Assembly (NCBI RefSeq): GCF_007655005.1
Contig: NZ_SZVW01000012.1
Span: 186,001 to 250,000, forward strand
From: Streptomyces tibetensis
GTDB taxonomy: Bacteria > Actinomycetota > Actinomycetes > Streptomycetales > Streptomycetaceae
Reading direction: 5' to 3'
Length of the DNA: 64,000 nucleotides
This document shows, in pieces, positions 17,401 to 25,147 of this stretch. Position 1 is the stretch's first letter; each line of letters opens with the position of its first letter. The notes beneath the pieces were generated by a model. That model worked only from the letters and a program-made list of their open reading frames with translations. It made no database searches and had not been told where the DNA came from. The position numbers and the translations under genes were made by a program.

Positions 17401-17487
17401 GACCGGCGTGCGGGGCAGCAGCGCGCCCGTGGAGGGAGGCTGTGCCCGCAGCGCTCCGTCCAGCGTGGGGGTGGGGGGCGCGCTCAC
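14443..17487 (-). CDS. cdgC: Membrane c-di-GMP protein: multi-TM, PAS, GGDEF, degenerate EAL (CdgC-like)
   Basis: The protein is 1014 aa. About ten hydrophobic segments (roughly 37-275 and 335-380) precede a PAS domain (about 397-520), a GGDEF domain with intact RLGGDEFAALI (617-621) and a C-terminal EAL-type domain. The EAL domain has lost key residues: the EAL Glu is Ser750 (SAQARW), NVS is RMS, and DDFG is DGFG. It probably makes c-di-GMP and does not degrade it. A 14-16-residue Gly/Ser-rich insert in the PAS domain (about 483-496) is encoded by a palindromic repeat. GTG start with GGGAGGG upstream. The gene next to ilvB in S. coelicolor is, as I recall, SCO5511 (cdgC); the symbol is given on that basis. 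Confidence 0.9.
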   Translation of the reverse strand: MSAPPTPTLDGALRAQPPSTGALLPRTPVTGRRPGLALQLVLALACAGYAVGAAFGWGSYEVALFMGDFGLSAAAGTAAVSCLLYARSRRTRFRSAWLLFGLSSAMASLGNLVWGWYEVVLGLPVPSPSYADLFFLCFAPPAIVGLLVLAKRPVTKAGWVCLGLDAWLIGGSLLTLAWSLALAQAAKSEGPGVAHIALSLAYPLLDIALVSMVLALHFRRSAVNRSAVNTAIGALALTVMCDALFTSPLMHHDYRSGQLLDAGWFAGSLLLAYAPWAGTRAEGDRQGSERHAAGHTRVVHEHVPGQRGGTHHHAPLPGAEHSRYPTARPISGSLAALTPYLAAAVCTLGILYNVLNGRSVDRVVLLTGGTVVLALVVRQGIMLLDNITLTQELAQKENHFRSLVQGSSDVIMIAAPSGVLRYVSPAAAGVYGRSAEELVGTELANLIHPEDLGCVVHEVRRFLAADPVEEPTTRIECRFRSGGGGTSRSSEAESGGGWLNVESTINRHHGGLIFNSRDVTERVRLQAQLQHNAEHDPLTDLPNRALFTKRVQHALSGRRASDRGVALRNTAVLFIDLDGFKAVNDTIGHQAGDELLVQAARRLQDSVRHGDTASRLGGDEFAALIAGDNTRDRDARERHIVELADRLRTTLSQPYLIDGNDVRVNASIGVAFAESGLGAGELLRNADLAMYRAKAGGKGRVELYKPQMQQDVVRKAELATRLRAALHDGEFALLHQPVVSLEDGRISSVSAQARWRSSQGVLFTPAEFLRVAEDGDKTAELGRWMIEEAVEQAAERHATGLSVPVVVRMSARRLLDRSMPLGSIEALLTRHGLPPGSLIVELSDADPRVSLDELERRLGALRRVGVRIALDGFGSGYAAITALRRLPVDVLKLDRGLVEGVVESARLHKITSGLLRIAGDLGLKSVAEGVDLPEQVIALRAMGCTHGQGMAFSGPLDEYRLRRALAAGHYPVPNGPSEPAFAGGAPRVYSSGVSAVIGGGATLRSHNETPVPPT
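15998..16037. repeat. Palindromic element inside the PAS-coding part of the cdgC-like gene
   Basis: A roughly 40-base palindrome with arms around CCTCCC and GGGAGG and core CTCGGCTTCGCTCGAG lies in frame in the coding sequence. It adds a Gly/Ser/Glu-rich stretch to the PAS domain. Nearly the same sequence stands at 62299-62340 before gcvT. I recall this as a common dispersed Streptomyces repeat. Confidence 0.75.
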
Positions 17488-17741
17488 CTGGCCCTCCCGG
17501 TTCGCGCGGCTCCCGGGTCCCGCGGGCCCCGGTGGACCTGCTGGGCATGCCTCCCGCCCCTGCCGGACCTGCCGGCCCTACCGGACCTGCGGTGAGGGTG
17601 ACTGTGATCGGTGTGGTGTTCGCCGTGGTGGGTGTGGTGGCCGACGTGATCGGCGTGCTGACCGCGTCCGCTCGCGGCCTTCCGCCAGGGTCGCCGCCGG
17701 CAGCCCCGCCCCGTCGGATCGCTCGTCCATAGGCCGTGCAT
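17484..17741 (-). CDS. Uncertain His-rich small ORF coupled to the cdgC-like gene, 85 aa
   Basis: The frame runs from an ATG with GAGGGGGG upstream to a TGA that overlaps the GTG start of the cdgC-like gene (GTGA), a geometry typical of translational coupling. Third positions are mostly G or C. The middle is strikingly His-rich (HADHVGHHTHHGEHHTDHSH, about residues 29-48), followed by an Arg/Gly-rich tail. A second frame starting MDERSDGAGLPAATLAEGRE also looks coding for its first 25 codons, so a frameshift or a non-coding repeat tract is possible. If made, it could bind metal ions. No family recognised. Confidence 0.3.
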   Translation of the reverse strand: MHGLWTSDPTGRGCRRRPWRKAASGRGQHADHVGHHTHHGEHHTDHSHPHRRSGRAGRSGRGGRHAQQVHRGPRDPGAARTGRAR

Positions 17742-17832
17742 CGCCTGTCGCCCCCCTCACAGTCCGAAGTGTCCGTCCCCGGCGCCGATTGGTCCCCGGC
17801 GCTGCCCCTGTCGGGACGATACACCAGTCTCG

Positions 17833-17845
17833 TCACTCAGGGACA
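17833..17845. promoter_or_regulatory. Possible BldD box upstream of the cdgC-like gene
   Basis: TCACTCAGGGACA matches the palindromic BldD consensus TNACNCWGNGTNA at eight of nine fixed positions; the T near the right end is A. BldD with c-di-GMP represses several c-di-GMP genes in Streptomyces. The site is 92 bases before the His-rich ORF and 346 before the cdgC-like start. Chance occurrence cannot be excluded. Confidence 0.4.
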
Positions 17846-17929
17846 TAGGTTCTCTACGCTCCGTGACGATCAATAGATATATGAGTACCCACCGCACCCG
17901 GGAGATTGCGGACGGTGCTCGAAGGTCTC

Positions 17930-18880
17930 TCAGTCGGTTGATGCACCCGTCGTGAGGATCACGTTGCGGAGCGGCTCCCGGTTCACATAACGGTTCAACT
18001 GGTCCACCAGGAGCCGCTTGGCGCGCGGAAGGAACGCGGAGGTGGGTCCGCCGACATGGGGGCTGATGAGTACCCCCGGCGCACGCCACAGGGGGTGTTC
18101 GCGCGCCGGCGGCTCCGGGTCGGTGACGTCGAGGGCGGCGGTGATACGGCCGGTCTCCAGCTCGGCGAGCAGGGCCTTGGTGTCGACGACGGGGCCGCGG
18201 GCGACGTTCACCAGGAGTGCGCCGTCCTTCATCCGGGACAGGAAGTCGGCCCCGGCCAGGCCGCGGGTGGCTTCGGTGAGGGGGGTGGACAGGATCACGA
18301 CGTCCGCTTCCGGCAGCAGCGCGGGAAGGTCGGTGAGCGGATGCACCGGACCGCGCGCCGTGGTGCGCTCGGAGCGCGCGACGCGCGCCACCCGCGCCAC
18401 CTCGAACGGAACGAGCCGGTCCTCGATGGCCTCGCCGATCGAGCCGTATCCCACGATGAGGACGTTCTTGTCGGCGAGCGCGGGCCGGAACCCGCCGAGC
18501 CACTCCCCCCGGTCCTGTGCGCGGACGAAGTCGGGGATCCCGCGCAGCGAGGCCAGGATCAGCGCGAGGGTGAGCTCGCCGGTGCTGGCCTCGTGCACTC
18601 CTCGCGCATTGCACAGCCGCACACCCGCGGGCAGCTGCCCGAGCCCCGGCTCCACGTGGTCGATCCCGGCGGAGAGAGTCTGCACGACCCGGACGTTGCT
18701 CATCCGCCCCATGGGCCGCACGCACAGCGGGCTGGGCTTCATGTAGGGGACGACGTAGAAGGCGCAGTCGGCCGGGTCCGCGGGGAAGTCGTCCTCACCG
18801 TTCCAGAAACGGTAGTCCGGGCCCTCGGGGAGTCCGTCGATGTCGTCCGGCGGGATGGGCAGCCACACGTCAGCAGTCAT
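17930..18880 (-). CDS. D-isomer-specific 2-hydroxyacid dehydrogenase
   Basis: The protein is 316 aa. The NAD-binding motif is VLIVGYGSIGEAI (about residues 138-150). The catalytic set is Arg in NVARGPVVDT, Glu in DVTDPEPP and His in SPHVGGPT. The family reversibly reduces 2-keto acids such as glyoxylate, hydroxypyruvate or longer 2-keto acids with NAD(P)H. The exact substrate cannot be inferred. It lies upstream of the cdgC-like gene on the same strand, but the gap is large enough for a separate promoter. Confidence 0.9.
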   Translation of the reverse strand: MTADVWLPIPPDDIDGLPEGPDYRFWNGEDDFPADPADCAFYVVPYMKPSPLCVRPMGRMSNVRVVQTLSAGIDHVEPGLGQLPAGVRLCNARGVHEASTGELTLALILASLRGIPDFVRAQDRGEWLGGFRPALADKNVLIVGYGSIGEAIEDRLVPFEVARVARVARSERTTARGPVHPLTDLPALLPEADVVILSTPLTEATRGLAGADFLSRMKDGALLVNVARGPVVDTKALLAELETGRITAALDVTDPEPPAREHPLWRAPGVLISPHVGGPTSAFLPRAKRLLVDQLNRYVNREPLRNVILTTGASTD

Positions 18881-18957
18881 GCTCTGGAGGCTATGTCAGG
18901 AGTGTGTGACGGCAGAGGTTAGGTTGGGGTGGCTCGAACAGGGAGGGTCACGACCAG

Positions 18958-19956
18958 GTGGAGCGCAGGACGATCGGCGCGGCGGCGCTCGCGGTGGGGG
19001 CCGTCGGACTCGGGTGCATGCCGATGAGCTGGGCCTACAGCGCGTCGCGGCGGCGGGGCGACGAGTCGCTCAGGGCGGTGCACCGGGCGCTCGACCTGGG
19101 TGCGTCCCTGCTGGACACGGCCGACATGTACGGCCCCTTCACCAACGAGCTGCTGGTGGGGCGGGCGTTGAAGGAGCGGCGGTCCGACGCGTTCGTGTCG
19201 ACGAAGGTCGGGCTGCTCGTCGGCGACCAGCACATCGTCGCCAACGGCCGCCCCGGGTATGTCAAGCGGGCCTGCGACGCGTCGCTGCGGCGGCTGCAGA
19301 CGGACGTCATCGACCTCTACCAGCTGCACCGGGCCGACCCCGAGGTGCCGGTCGAGGAGACCTGGGGCGCGATGGCGGAGCTCGTCCAGGCCGGGAAGGT
19401 ACGGGCGTTGGGCCTGTGCGCGGTGGGCGCGCGGGCCGGTCGCCGTGCCGGGGCCCGGCTGCACGACGGAACGATTCGGCAGCTGGAGCGGGTGCAGCAG
19501 GTCTTCCCGGTGAGCGCGGTGGAGGCGGAGCTGTCGGTGTGGTCGCCGGAGGCACTGGAGGCCCTGCTTCCGTGGTGCCGGACGCGGGGCGTCGGTTTCC
19601 TCGCCGCGATGCCGCTGGGCAACGGCTTCCTGACCGGCAGGCTGCGCCCCGGCGCGGGCTTCGAGGCGGACGACCCGCGTGCCCGGCACCCCCGCTTCAC
19701 GGCCGAGATGATGGCCGCGAACCAGCCGTTCGTCGCGGGTCTGCGCCGCGTGGCCCGTCGGCACGGCACGGGGGTCACGGCCGCCCAGGTCGCCCTCGCG
19801 TGGGTGCTGGCCCAGGGCCCGCACGTGGTCCCGGTCCCCGGCGCGAAGCAGGAGCGCTGGGTCACGGAGAACACGGCGGCGACGGACGTGCGCCTGACCC
19901 CGGACGATCTCAGGGAGATAGCCGCGCTGCCGCCGGCCCAGGGGTCGTGGGACTGA
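18958..19956 (+). CDS. Aldo/keto reductase
   Basis: The protein is 332 aa with a TIM-barrel AKR fold. The catalytic tetrad is visible as Asp and Tyr in LLDTADMYGPF (about residues 52-62), Lys in STKVGLLV and His in DLYQLHRADPE. The NADPH-binding end is VPVPGAKQ followed by the NTAATDVRLTPDDL helix. It reduces aldehydes or ketones; the substrate is unknown. GTG start with GGGAGGG upstream. It is divergent from the 2-hydroxyacid dehydrogenase gene. Confidence 0.9.
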   Translation: MERRTIGAAALAVGAVGLGCMPMSWAYSASRRRGDESLRAVHRALDLGASLLDTADMYGPFTNELLVGRALKERRSDAFVSTKVGLLVGDQHIVANGRPGYVKRACDASLRRLQTDVIDLYQLHRADPEVPVEETWGAMAELVQAGKVRALGLCAVGARAGRRAGARLHDGTIRQLERVQQVFPVSAVEAELSVWSPEALEALLPWCRTRGVGFLAAMPLGNGFLTGRLRPGAGFEADDPRARHPRFTAEMMAANQPFVAGLRRVARRHGTGVTAAQVALAWVLAQGPHVVPVPGAKQERWVTENTAATDVRLTPDDLREIAALPPAQGSWD

Positions 19957-20083
19957 GGACCCGTTTGCACCCTGGTGTGTTCCGGGCAAAGTACGTGTTC
20001 CCGCTACGGCGTTCGGCGATCGGGAACCCTGGAGCCGCCGGCGGTGTATGACAGGGAGAAGGACCTGCCCCGTCGAAGGGACC

Positions 20084-21256
20084 ATGATCGTGCAACGTCG
20101 AGCCGTCCCGGCCGTGCTGGCCGCCGCCGCGCTCCTGCTGACGGCCGGTTGCTCCTCCGACGAAGGAGGCCCGTCCGGCAAGGACGACAGCGCCTCCCCG
20201 AGCCGCACGGCACCGGGATCGTCCGGACCGCCGCGCCAGGCCGCCGAGGAGACACCCCCCGCCCGGGGATCGGTGAAGGTGGTGCGCACCGTCGCCGGAG
20301 GCCTGGACTCCCCCTGGGGGCTCGCCCCGCTGCCGGGCGGCGGCCTGCTCGTCGCCTCCCGTGACGAGGGGACGATCGTCCGGGTCGACGAGAAGACCGG
20401 CAAGAAGACCGAACTGGGCGAGGTGCCGGGGGTCTCGGCGGCCGGCGAGGGCGGCCTGCTCGGGATCGCCCTGTCCCCCGACTACGCCTCGGACCGCATG
20501 GTCTACGCGTACTTCACCTCGGCGTCCGACAACCGCATCGTGCGCATGATCTACGACGGGCAGAAGCCCTCCGGCGAGCAGCTCGGCGCTCCCGACACGG
20601 TCTTCAAGGGCATCCCCAAGGGCTTCATCCACAACGGCGGGCGTATCGCGTTCGGCCCGGACAGGATGCTGTACGTGGGTACCGGCGAGAGCGGCGACAC
20701 GGGCCTGTCCCAGGACAAGGACTCCGTGGGCGGCAAGATCCTGCGTCTGACCCCGGAGGGCGAGCCGGCGCCGGGCAACCCGTTCCCGGACTCGCCGGTG
20801 TACTCCTACGGCCACCGCAATGTGCAGGGCCTGGCCTGGGACGGCAAGCAGCGGCTGTTCGCCTCGGAGTTCGGGCAGGACACCTGGGACGAGCTGAACG
20901 CGATCAAGCCGGGCGGCAACTACGGCTGGCCGGAGGCGGAGGGCCGGTCCGACGACAAACGGTTCCGCAACCCGGTCGACCAGTGGACCACGGCGGAGGC
21001 CTCCCCCAGCGGCATCGCCCACGCCGAGGGGTCGATCTGGATGGCCGGCCTGCGGGGCAAGCGGCTGTGGCGCGTCCCGCTGAACGGCACGGCGGCCTCG
21101 GCGGAGCCACAGGCGTTCCTGGAGGACGAGTACGGGCGGCTGCGCACGGTCGTCGCGGCGGGCGGCGACAGGCTCTGGCTCGTCACCAGCAACACGGACG
21201 GCCGGGGCAGCCCGAAGGACGGCGACGACCGGATCCTGGAACTGCGGGTGACGTAG
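20084..21256 (+). CDS. Lipoprotein PQQ-type sugar dehydrogenase (GSDH family)
   Basis: The protein is 390 aa from the ATG at 20084, which has GAAGGG upstream. A lipoprotein signal ends at the lipobox LLTAGC, followed by a Ser/Pro-rich linker. The rest is a six-bladed beta-propeller of the soluble glucose/sorbosone dehydrogenase family: LDSPWGLAPLPGGGLLVASR, a GGLLGIALSPDY block, FIHNGGRIAFGPD, and SEFGQDTWDELNAIKPGGNY. The family oxidises aldoses outside the cell, classically with PQQ. Many actinobacterial members have no proven cofactor. It is probably exported and anchored to the outer face of the membrane. A start 36 bases upstream is possible but would extend the signal peptide oddly. Confidence 0.87.
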   Translation: MIVQRRAVPAVLAAAALLLTAGCSSDEGGPSGKDDSASPSRTAPGSSGPPRQAAEETPPARGSVKVVRTVAGGLDSPWGLAPLPGGGLLVASRDEGTIVRVDEKTGKKTELGEVPGVSAAGEGGLLGIALSPDYASDRMVYAYFTSASDNRIVRMIYDGQKPSGEQLGAPDTVFKGIPKGFIHNGGRIAFGPDRMLYVGTGESGDTGLSQDKDSVGGKILRLTPEGEPAPGNPFPDSPVYSYGHRNVQGLAWDGKQRLFASEFGQDTWDELNAIKPGGNYGWPEAEGRSDDKRFRNPVDQWTTAEASPSGIAHAEGSIWMAGLRGKRLWRVPLNGTAASAEPQAFLEDEYGRLRTVVAAGGDRLWLVTSNTDGRGSPKDGDDRILELRVT

Positions 21257-21274
21257 CCCCGGGAACCCGGGGGG

Positions 21275-21460
21275 CTACTCCCCCGCGCCGTCCTCGTCCT
21301 CATGCTGCGGGCGTACGACGACCTTCCCGGACGCGAGATCTATCGGTCCGCGTCCGGGATCGCCGTCCCCGACGTCCTCACGGGTCAGTTCCAGGCGGTT
21401 CTGCTCGTCGCGGGTGTGCTTGCGCCCGGGCGAGAACAGTTCCTCGAACATGTTGAACAA
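21275..21460 (-). CDS. DUF6191-type small protein, 61 aa
   Basis: The protein starts MFNMFEELFSPGRKHTRDEQ and continues with LELTREDVGDGDPGRGPIDL, SGKVVVRP and an acidic tail. This pattern is common in Streptomyces and, as I recall, named DUF6191. No function is known. I chose the TTG at 21460 because GGGAGG lies five bases upstream; ATG 21451 is an alternative. It sits between convergent and tandem genes and is probably a single-gene unit. Confidence 0.75.
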   Translation of the reverse strand: MFNMFEELFSPGRKHTRDEQNRLELTREDVGDGDPGRGPIDLASGKVVVRPQHEDEDGAGE

Positions 21461-21510
21461 CGGTGCCTCCCTGGGCCGCGGGATCCGCGACGTCCCTTAC
21501 AGCGTATGCC

Positions 21511-24500
21511 TCAGCGTGTGGGACCGGGCATGGCCATCTCGGCCGGGAACAGCCCCATCCGGTGCGCCACCGCCGCCGCCTCGCCCCGCCCGGAGACGCC
21601 GAGCTTCCCCAGGATGTTCGAGACGTGCACGCTCGCGGTCTTGGGCGAGATGAACAGCTCCTCCGCTATGCGGCGGTTGGTGTGACCCGCGGCGACCAGG
21701 CGCAGGACGTCCCGTTCCCGGCTGGTGAGGCCGAGGGCGTCGGCGGGGTCGGCGTGGCCGGGTTCCGTGGCGTGCGTGAGCGGGAGACGGGCGCGCCGGG
21801 CGAGCGCGGTGGCGGCGTCCTCGAGCGGCCGGGCGCCGAGGTGGCGGGCGACGGTGTGGGCGAGCCGCAGCAGCTCCGTGGCACGGTCGCGCTCGTCCTC
21901 GCCGCCGCCCGTCAGCAGGGACTCGGCCAGGCGGTACCGGACGCGGGCGAGGTCGTAGGGCCGGTCCAGGGCTTCGAAGGCGGTGACCACGTCCGACCAG
22001 GTGGCCGGGGTGCTCCGGCCTTCGGCGCGATGGAGTTCGGCGCGGACCCACCGCTCGTGGGCGAGCCAGACGGGGGCGTGGGTGGTGAGGCGCTTGACGG
22101 CGCAGAAGATGGCCTCCAGGACCTGCTCGCGGCCGTCCCGGGCGGCGGGCAGCGCCCGGGCGTCGGCCTCGGCGGTGGCCGCCTGGAGCAACAGCGGCCA
22201 GGCGTAGCGCTGGGTGCCGAGCGGGAAGCCGGAGGCGAGGGCGCGGGCCAGTTCGGCGCGGGCGTCGGCCAGGCGGCCCTCGGCGGCGGCGACTGCGGCG
22301 GTGAGGCAGGAGACCGGCAGGTCGTGCTGCGGCATGGGGTCGTGCGGGCCGTAGGAGGCGCGGGCCTCGGCGAGGTGGCGGGCGGCCTCGGACACCTCAC
22401 CGCGGGCCAGGGCGAGGAACGCCTGGCTGTTGGCGCCCGACCCGTACGGCCCGGCCGTCTGCCCCAGCCGCTGGGCGCTGACGGCCGCCTCGGCGGCCTC
22501 GTCCCAGCGGCCGAGGGAGATGAGCGACTCGGCGAGGTTGCCGTGGACCCAGCCCTCGGACTCGGTCAGTCCCATCCTGCGGGTGAGTTCCAGGCCTTCG
22601 CGCAGGATGGCCACGGCCTCCTCGGAACGGCCGATGCCCTCCAGCGTGGAGGGCAGGTTCACATGGCTGCGGCCCACGACGACCGCGAGACCCCGGGTCA
22701 CCACTTCGTCCCGGACCTCGTACATGTGGGCCAGCCCGGCTTCGATCTGCCCGGCCTCGACCATGAGCCCGCCGAGGGTGAGGCGGGCGTTGGACTCGAT
22801 CTCGTCGGCACCCACCATGCGCGCGTACTCGACGGCCCGCTCGGCGGCCGTCAGGGTCTCCGGGCCGGGTTCACGGAGCATCGACCAGTGGGCGGCCGTG
22901 GCCAGTACCTCGGCGTGCACCTCGGACGGCGGCAGGCCGCGGACCAGCTCCTGCGCGGTGGCGATCTCCTGCCAGCCGTCGCCCCGGGCGAGCCGCTGGA
23001 CCAGCCGGGAACGCTGGATCCAGAACCAGGCGGCGCGCTGGGGGTCCCTCCTGCTCGAACGCAGTTGAGAGCTTGGGGAAGGGTCGTCCTCGTCCTCCAG
23101 CAGGCGCAATGCCCGCTTGGTGATCTTCAGGGCGCGTTCGCGCTCCCCGCAGAGCCGCCCCGCCACTGCCGCCTCGGCGAGCAGGTCCAGGTGGCGCAGC
23201 GCGGTGGTGGCGGGGTCGCAGCCGCAGGGGGGATAGACCTCGGTGTAGTCGACGGGGCGCAGGGCTGCGCGTACGGCCTCGGGAGCGGAGTCCCACAGTT
23301 CCATCGCCCTCTCAAGGAGCCGGAGTTGCTCGGAGTAGGCGTGGCGGCGGCGGGCCTCGACGGAGGCTTCGAGGACGGCGGGCAGGGCCTTGGCGGCGTC
23401 GTGGGCGTGGTACCAGTAGCTGGCCAGGCGGGTCGCCCGCTGGTCGGCGGGGACGAGGGAGGGGTCGGCCTCCAGGGCTTCGGCGTAGCGGCGGTTGAGG
23501 CGGGAGCGCTCGCCGGGGAGCAGGTCGTCGCTGACGGCCTCGCGGACCAGGGAGTGGCGGAAGCGGTAGCCGTCGCCGCCGGGTGCGGGGGCGAGGATGC
23601 TCGCGTTCACCGCACCCCGCAGCGCCTCGATGAGGTCGTCCTCGGCGAGCCGGGCGACGGCGGCCAGCAGCCGGTACTCGACGGTGGAGCCGCCCTCGGC
23701 GACGATCCGGGCGACCTGCTGGGCGGACTCCGGCAGCCCCTCGACGCGGACGAGCAGCAGGTCGCGCAGGGAGTCGGTCAGTCCCGTCCGGCAGCCCTCG
23801 TGATCGGCGACGGCGAGTTCCTCGACGAAGAAGGCGTTGCCGTCGGAGCGCTGGAAGATCGCGTCGACCTGGTCCGGCTCGGGTTCGTGGGCGAGGATGC
23901 CGGCGACCTGGCGGCCCACCTCGTCGCGGTTGAAGCGGGCGAGTTCGAGGCGGCGGATCGTGCGGAGCCGGTCGAGTTCGGCGAGCAGGGGCCGCAGCGG
24001 GTGGCGGCGGTGGATGTCGTCGGAGCGATAGGTGGCGAGGACGACGAGGCGGCCGGTGCGCAGGGTGCGGACGAGGTAGGAGAGCAGGTGCCGGGTGGAG
24101 GCGTCGGCCCAGTGCAGGTCCTCCAGGGCGAGGACGACGGTGTGCTCGGCGGCGACGCGCTCCAGCAGGCGGGCGGTGAGCTCGAAGAGGCGGGCCATGC
24201 CCTCCTCGTCGTGCCGCCCCGCCCGCGACTCGCCCAGCTCGGGCAGCAGCCGGGCCAGCTCCTCCTCCTGGCCGGCGGAAGCGGCGGCCAGCTCGCCGGG
24301 AAGTTCGCGGCGCAGGGCGCGCAGCGCGGTGGAGAAGGGGGCGAAGGGCAGCCCGTCGGCGCCGATCTCCACGCACCCGCCGAGTGCGACCACCGCCCCG
24401 CGCCGGCGGGCGGCGGCGGCGAACTCCTCGACGAGGCGGGTCTTGCCGACCCCTGCCTCCCCGCCGATGAGCAGCGCCTGCGGCTCGCCCTCGCAGGCGC

Positions 24501-24588
24501 GCGCGAGGGCGTCGTACAGCGTGCCCAGTTCCTCGGCACGGCCGACGAAAACGGGGCTGACGGACCTGGTCTCCACAGGCCCGAGCAT
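21511..24588 (-). CDS. LAL-type transcriptional regulator (AAA ATPase with LuxR HTH)
   Basis: The protein is about 1025 aa, typical of large ATP-binding LuxR regulators. An AAA_16 ATPase near the N-terminus shows Walker A LIGGEAGVGKTRL (about residues 41-53) and a Walker B-like VVLALEDLHWAD. A long helical TPR-like middle follows. The C-terminal LuxR helix-turn-helix is LTSRERDVLRLVAAGHTNRR followed by IAEELFISPKTASVHVSNIL. Such proteins activate transcription in an ATP-dependent, inducer-regulated way. The target genes are unknown. I chose the ATG at 24588 because VFVGRAEELGTL follows shortly; upstream codons are low-complexity Ala-rich. No strong ribosome site is visible. Confidence 0.88.
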   Translation of the reverse strand: MLGPVETRSVSPVFVGRAEELGTLYDALARACEGEPQALLIGGEAGVGKTRLVEEFAAAARRRGAVVALGGCVEIGADGLPFAPFSTALRALRRELPGELAAASAGQEEELARLLPELGESRAGRHDEEGMARLFELTARLLERVAAEHTVVLALEDLHWADASTRHLLSYLVRTLRTGRLVVLATYRSDDIHRRHPLRPLLAELDRLRTIRRLELARFNRDEVGRQVAGILAHEPEPDQVDAIFQRSDGNAFFVEELAVADHEGCRTGLTDSLRDLLLVRVEGLPESAQQVARIVAEGGSTVEYRLLAAVARLAEDDLIEALRGAVNASILAPAPGGDGYRFRHSLVREAVSDDLLPGERSRLNRRYAEALEADPSLVPADQRATRLASYWYHAHDAAKALPAVLEASVEARRRHAYSEQLRLLERAMELWDSAPEAVRAALRPVDYTEVYPPCGCDPATTALRHLDLLAEAAVAGRLCGERERALKITKRALRLLEDEDDPSPSSQLRSSRRDPQRAAWFWIQRSRLVQRLARGDGWQEIATAQELVRGLPPSEVHAEVLATAAHWSMLREPGPETLTAAERAVEYARMVGADEIESNARLTLGGLMVEAGQIEAGLAHMYEVRDEVVTRGLAVVVGRSHVNLPSTLEGIGRSEEAVAILREGLELTRRMGLTESEGWVHGNLAESLISLGRWDEAAEAAVSAQRLGQTAGPYGSGANSQAFLALARGEVSEAARHLAEARASYGPHDPMPQHDLPVSCLTAAVAAAEGRLADARAELARALASGFPLGTQRYAWPLLLQAATAEADARALPAARDGREQVLEAIFCAVKRLTTHAPVWLAHERWVRAELHRAEGRSTPATWSDVVTAFEALDRPYDLARVRYRLAESLLTGGGEDERDRATELLRLAHTVARHLGARPLEDAATALARRARLPLTHATEPGHADPADALGLTSRERDVLRLVAAGHTNRRIAEELFISPKTASVHVSNILGKLGVSGRGEAAAVAHRMGLFPAEMAMPGPTR

Positions 24589-24749
24589 CGCATGCGGTTC
24601 CGGCGGTGTGGCACCGGTTTTGAGTCGAACGGCCGGATCAGCGGCCGCCGTTCCTCTGCGAACGGCGGCCGCTGCTCTCCGGACGGCGACAGCGGCGGCC
24701 GCGGGCGCCGTCCCGGTGCCCCCGGCGGCGACCGGTCTCGCCCCGGTGT

Positions 24750-24935
24750 TCACGCCGTCCGGGCGGACCGGAGCCGGCGGAAGCGGCGGCTATGGCTCTC
24801 GTGCTCGGCGGAGTCCCCGCCTCCTTCCTGGCGGGCCGCGCGGCGGGCCCGGGCGGCCTCGCGGACCAGACGGGCGTGGTCGGCCCGGCGGATGAGGTCG
24901 GAGGTGCGCAGCTGCTGGAGCTCGTACTCGTACAT
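24750..24935 (-). CDS. Small charged protein, 61 aa
   Basis: The protein starts MYEYELQQLRTSDLIRRADH and continues in a helical, Arg/Ala-rich stretch to a very basic end. GAAGGA lies seven bases before the ATG at 24935. No membrane segment or known domain is seen. It lies upstream of the LAL gene on the same strand, 161 bases away. The heptad-like MYEYELQQLRTSDLIRRA suggests a helix that packs against a partner. Function unknown. Confidence 0.75.
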   Translation of the reverse strand: MYEYELQQLRTSDLIRRADHARLVREAARARRAARQEGGGDSAEHESHSRRFRRLRSARTA

Positions 24936-25063
24936 GGTGTGTCCTTCGAGGAGAGGTGGGTCGCGGTGTGTTTTCCGCGATGACCTCACTCTCGTCTCCC
25001 AGGCGGGGCCGCCACATCGGGAGAGTTCCGCATCTTCGGCGGCGCACGGTGCCTTAGACGCGG

Positions 25064-25119
25064 CTGAGGGGCCTCAGGGACTCCGTAAGGTGCTCACGGA
25101 ACCGCCTGAGGCCCCTCAG
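25064..25119 (-). terminator. Large hairpin after the 191-aa membrane protein gene
   Basis: Perfect 15-bp arms CTGAGGGGCCTCAGG and CCTGAGGCCCCTCAG (25064-25078 and 25105-25119) enclose a smaller TCCGT/ACGGA hairpin. It lies 28 bases past the stop codon of the minus-strand membrane protein gene and probably terminates it. Confidence 0.75.
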
Positions 25120-25147
25120 GACCTGCGGGCTTGCAGCCGGCGGGCGC

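Noticed and set aside
15446..17836. 796-codon minus-strand frame overlapping the cdgC-like gene, with a collagen-like GPVGPAGPAG start
   Set aside because: It is a shifted frame of the cdgC-like gene with Arg/Pro-rich translation; only the region upstream of 17487 could matter, and there the His-rich frame has better third-position GC.
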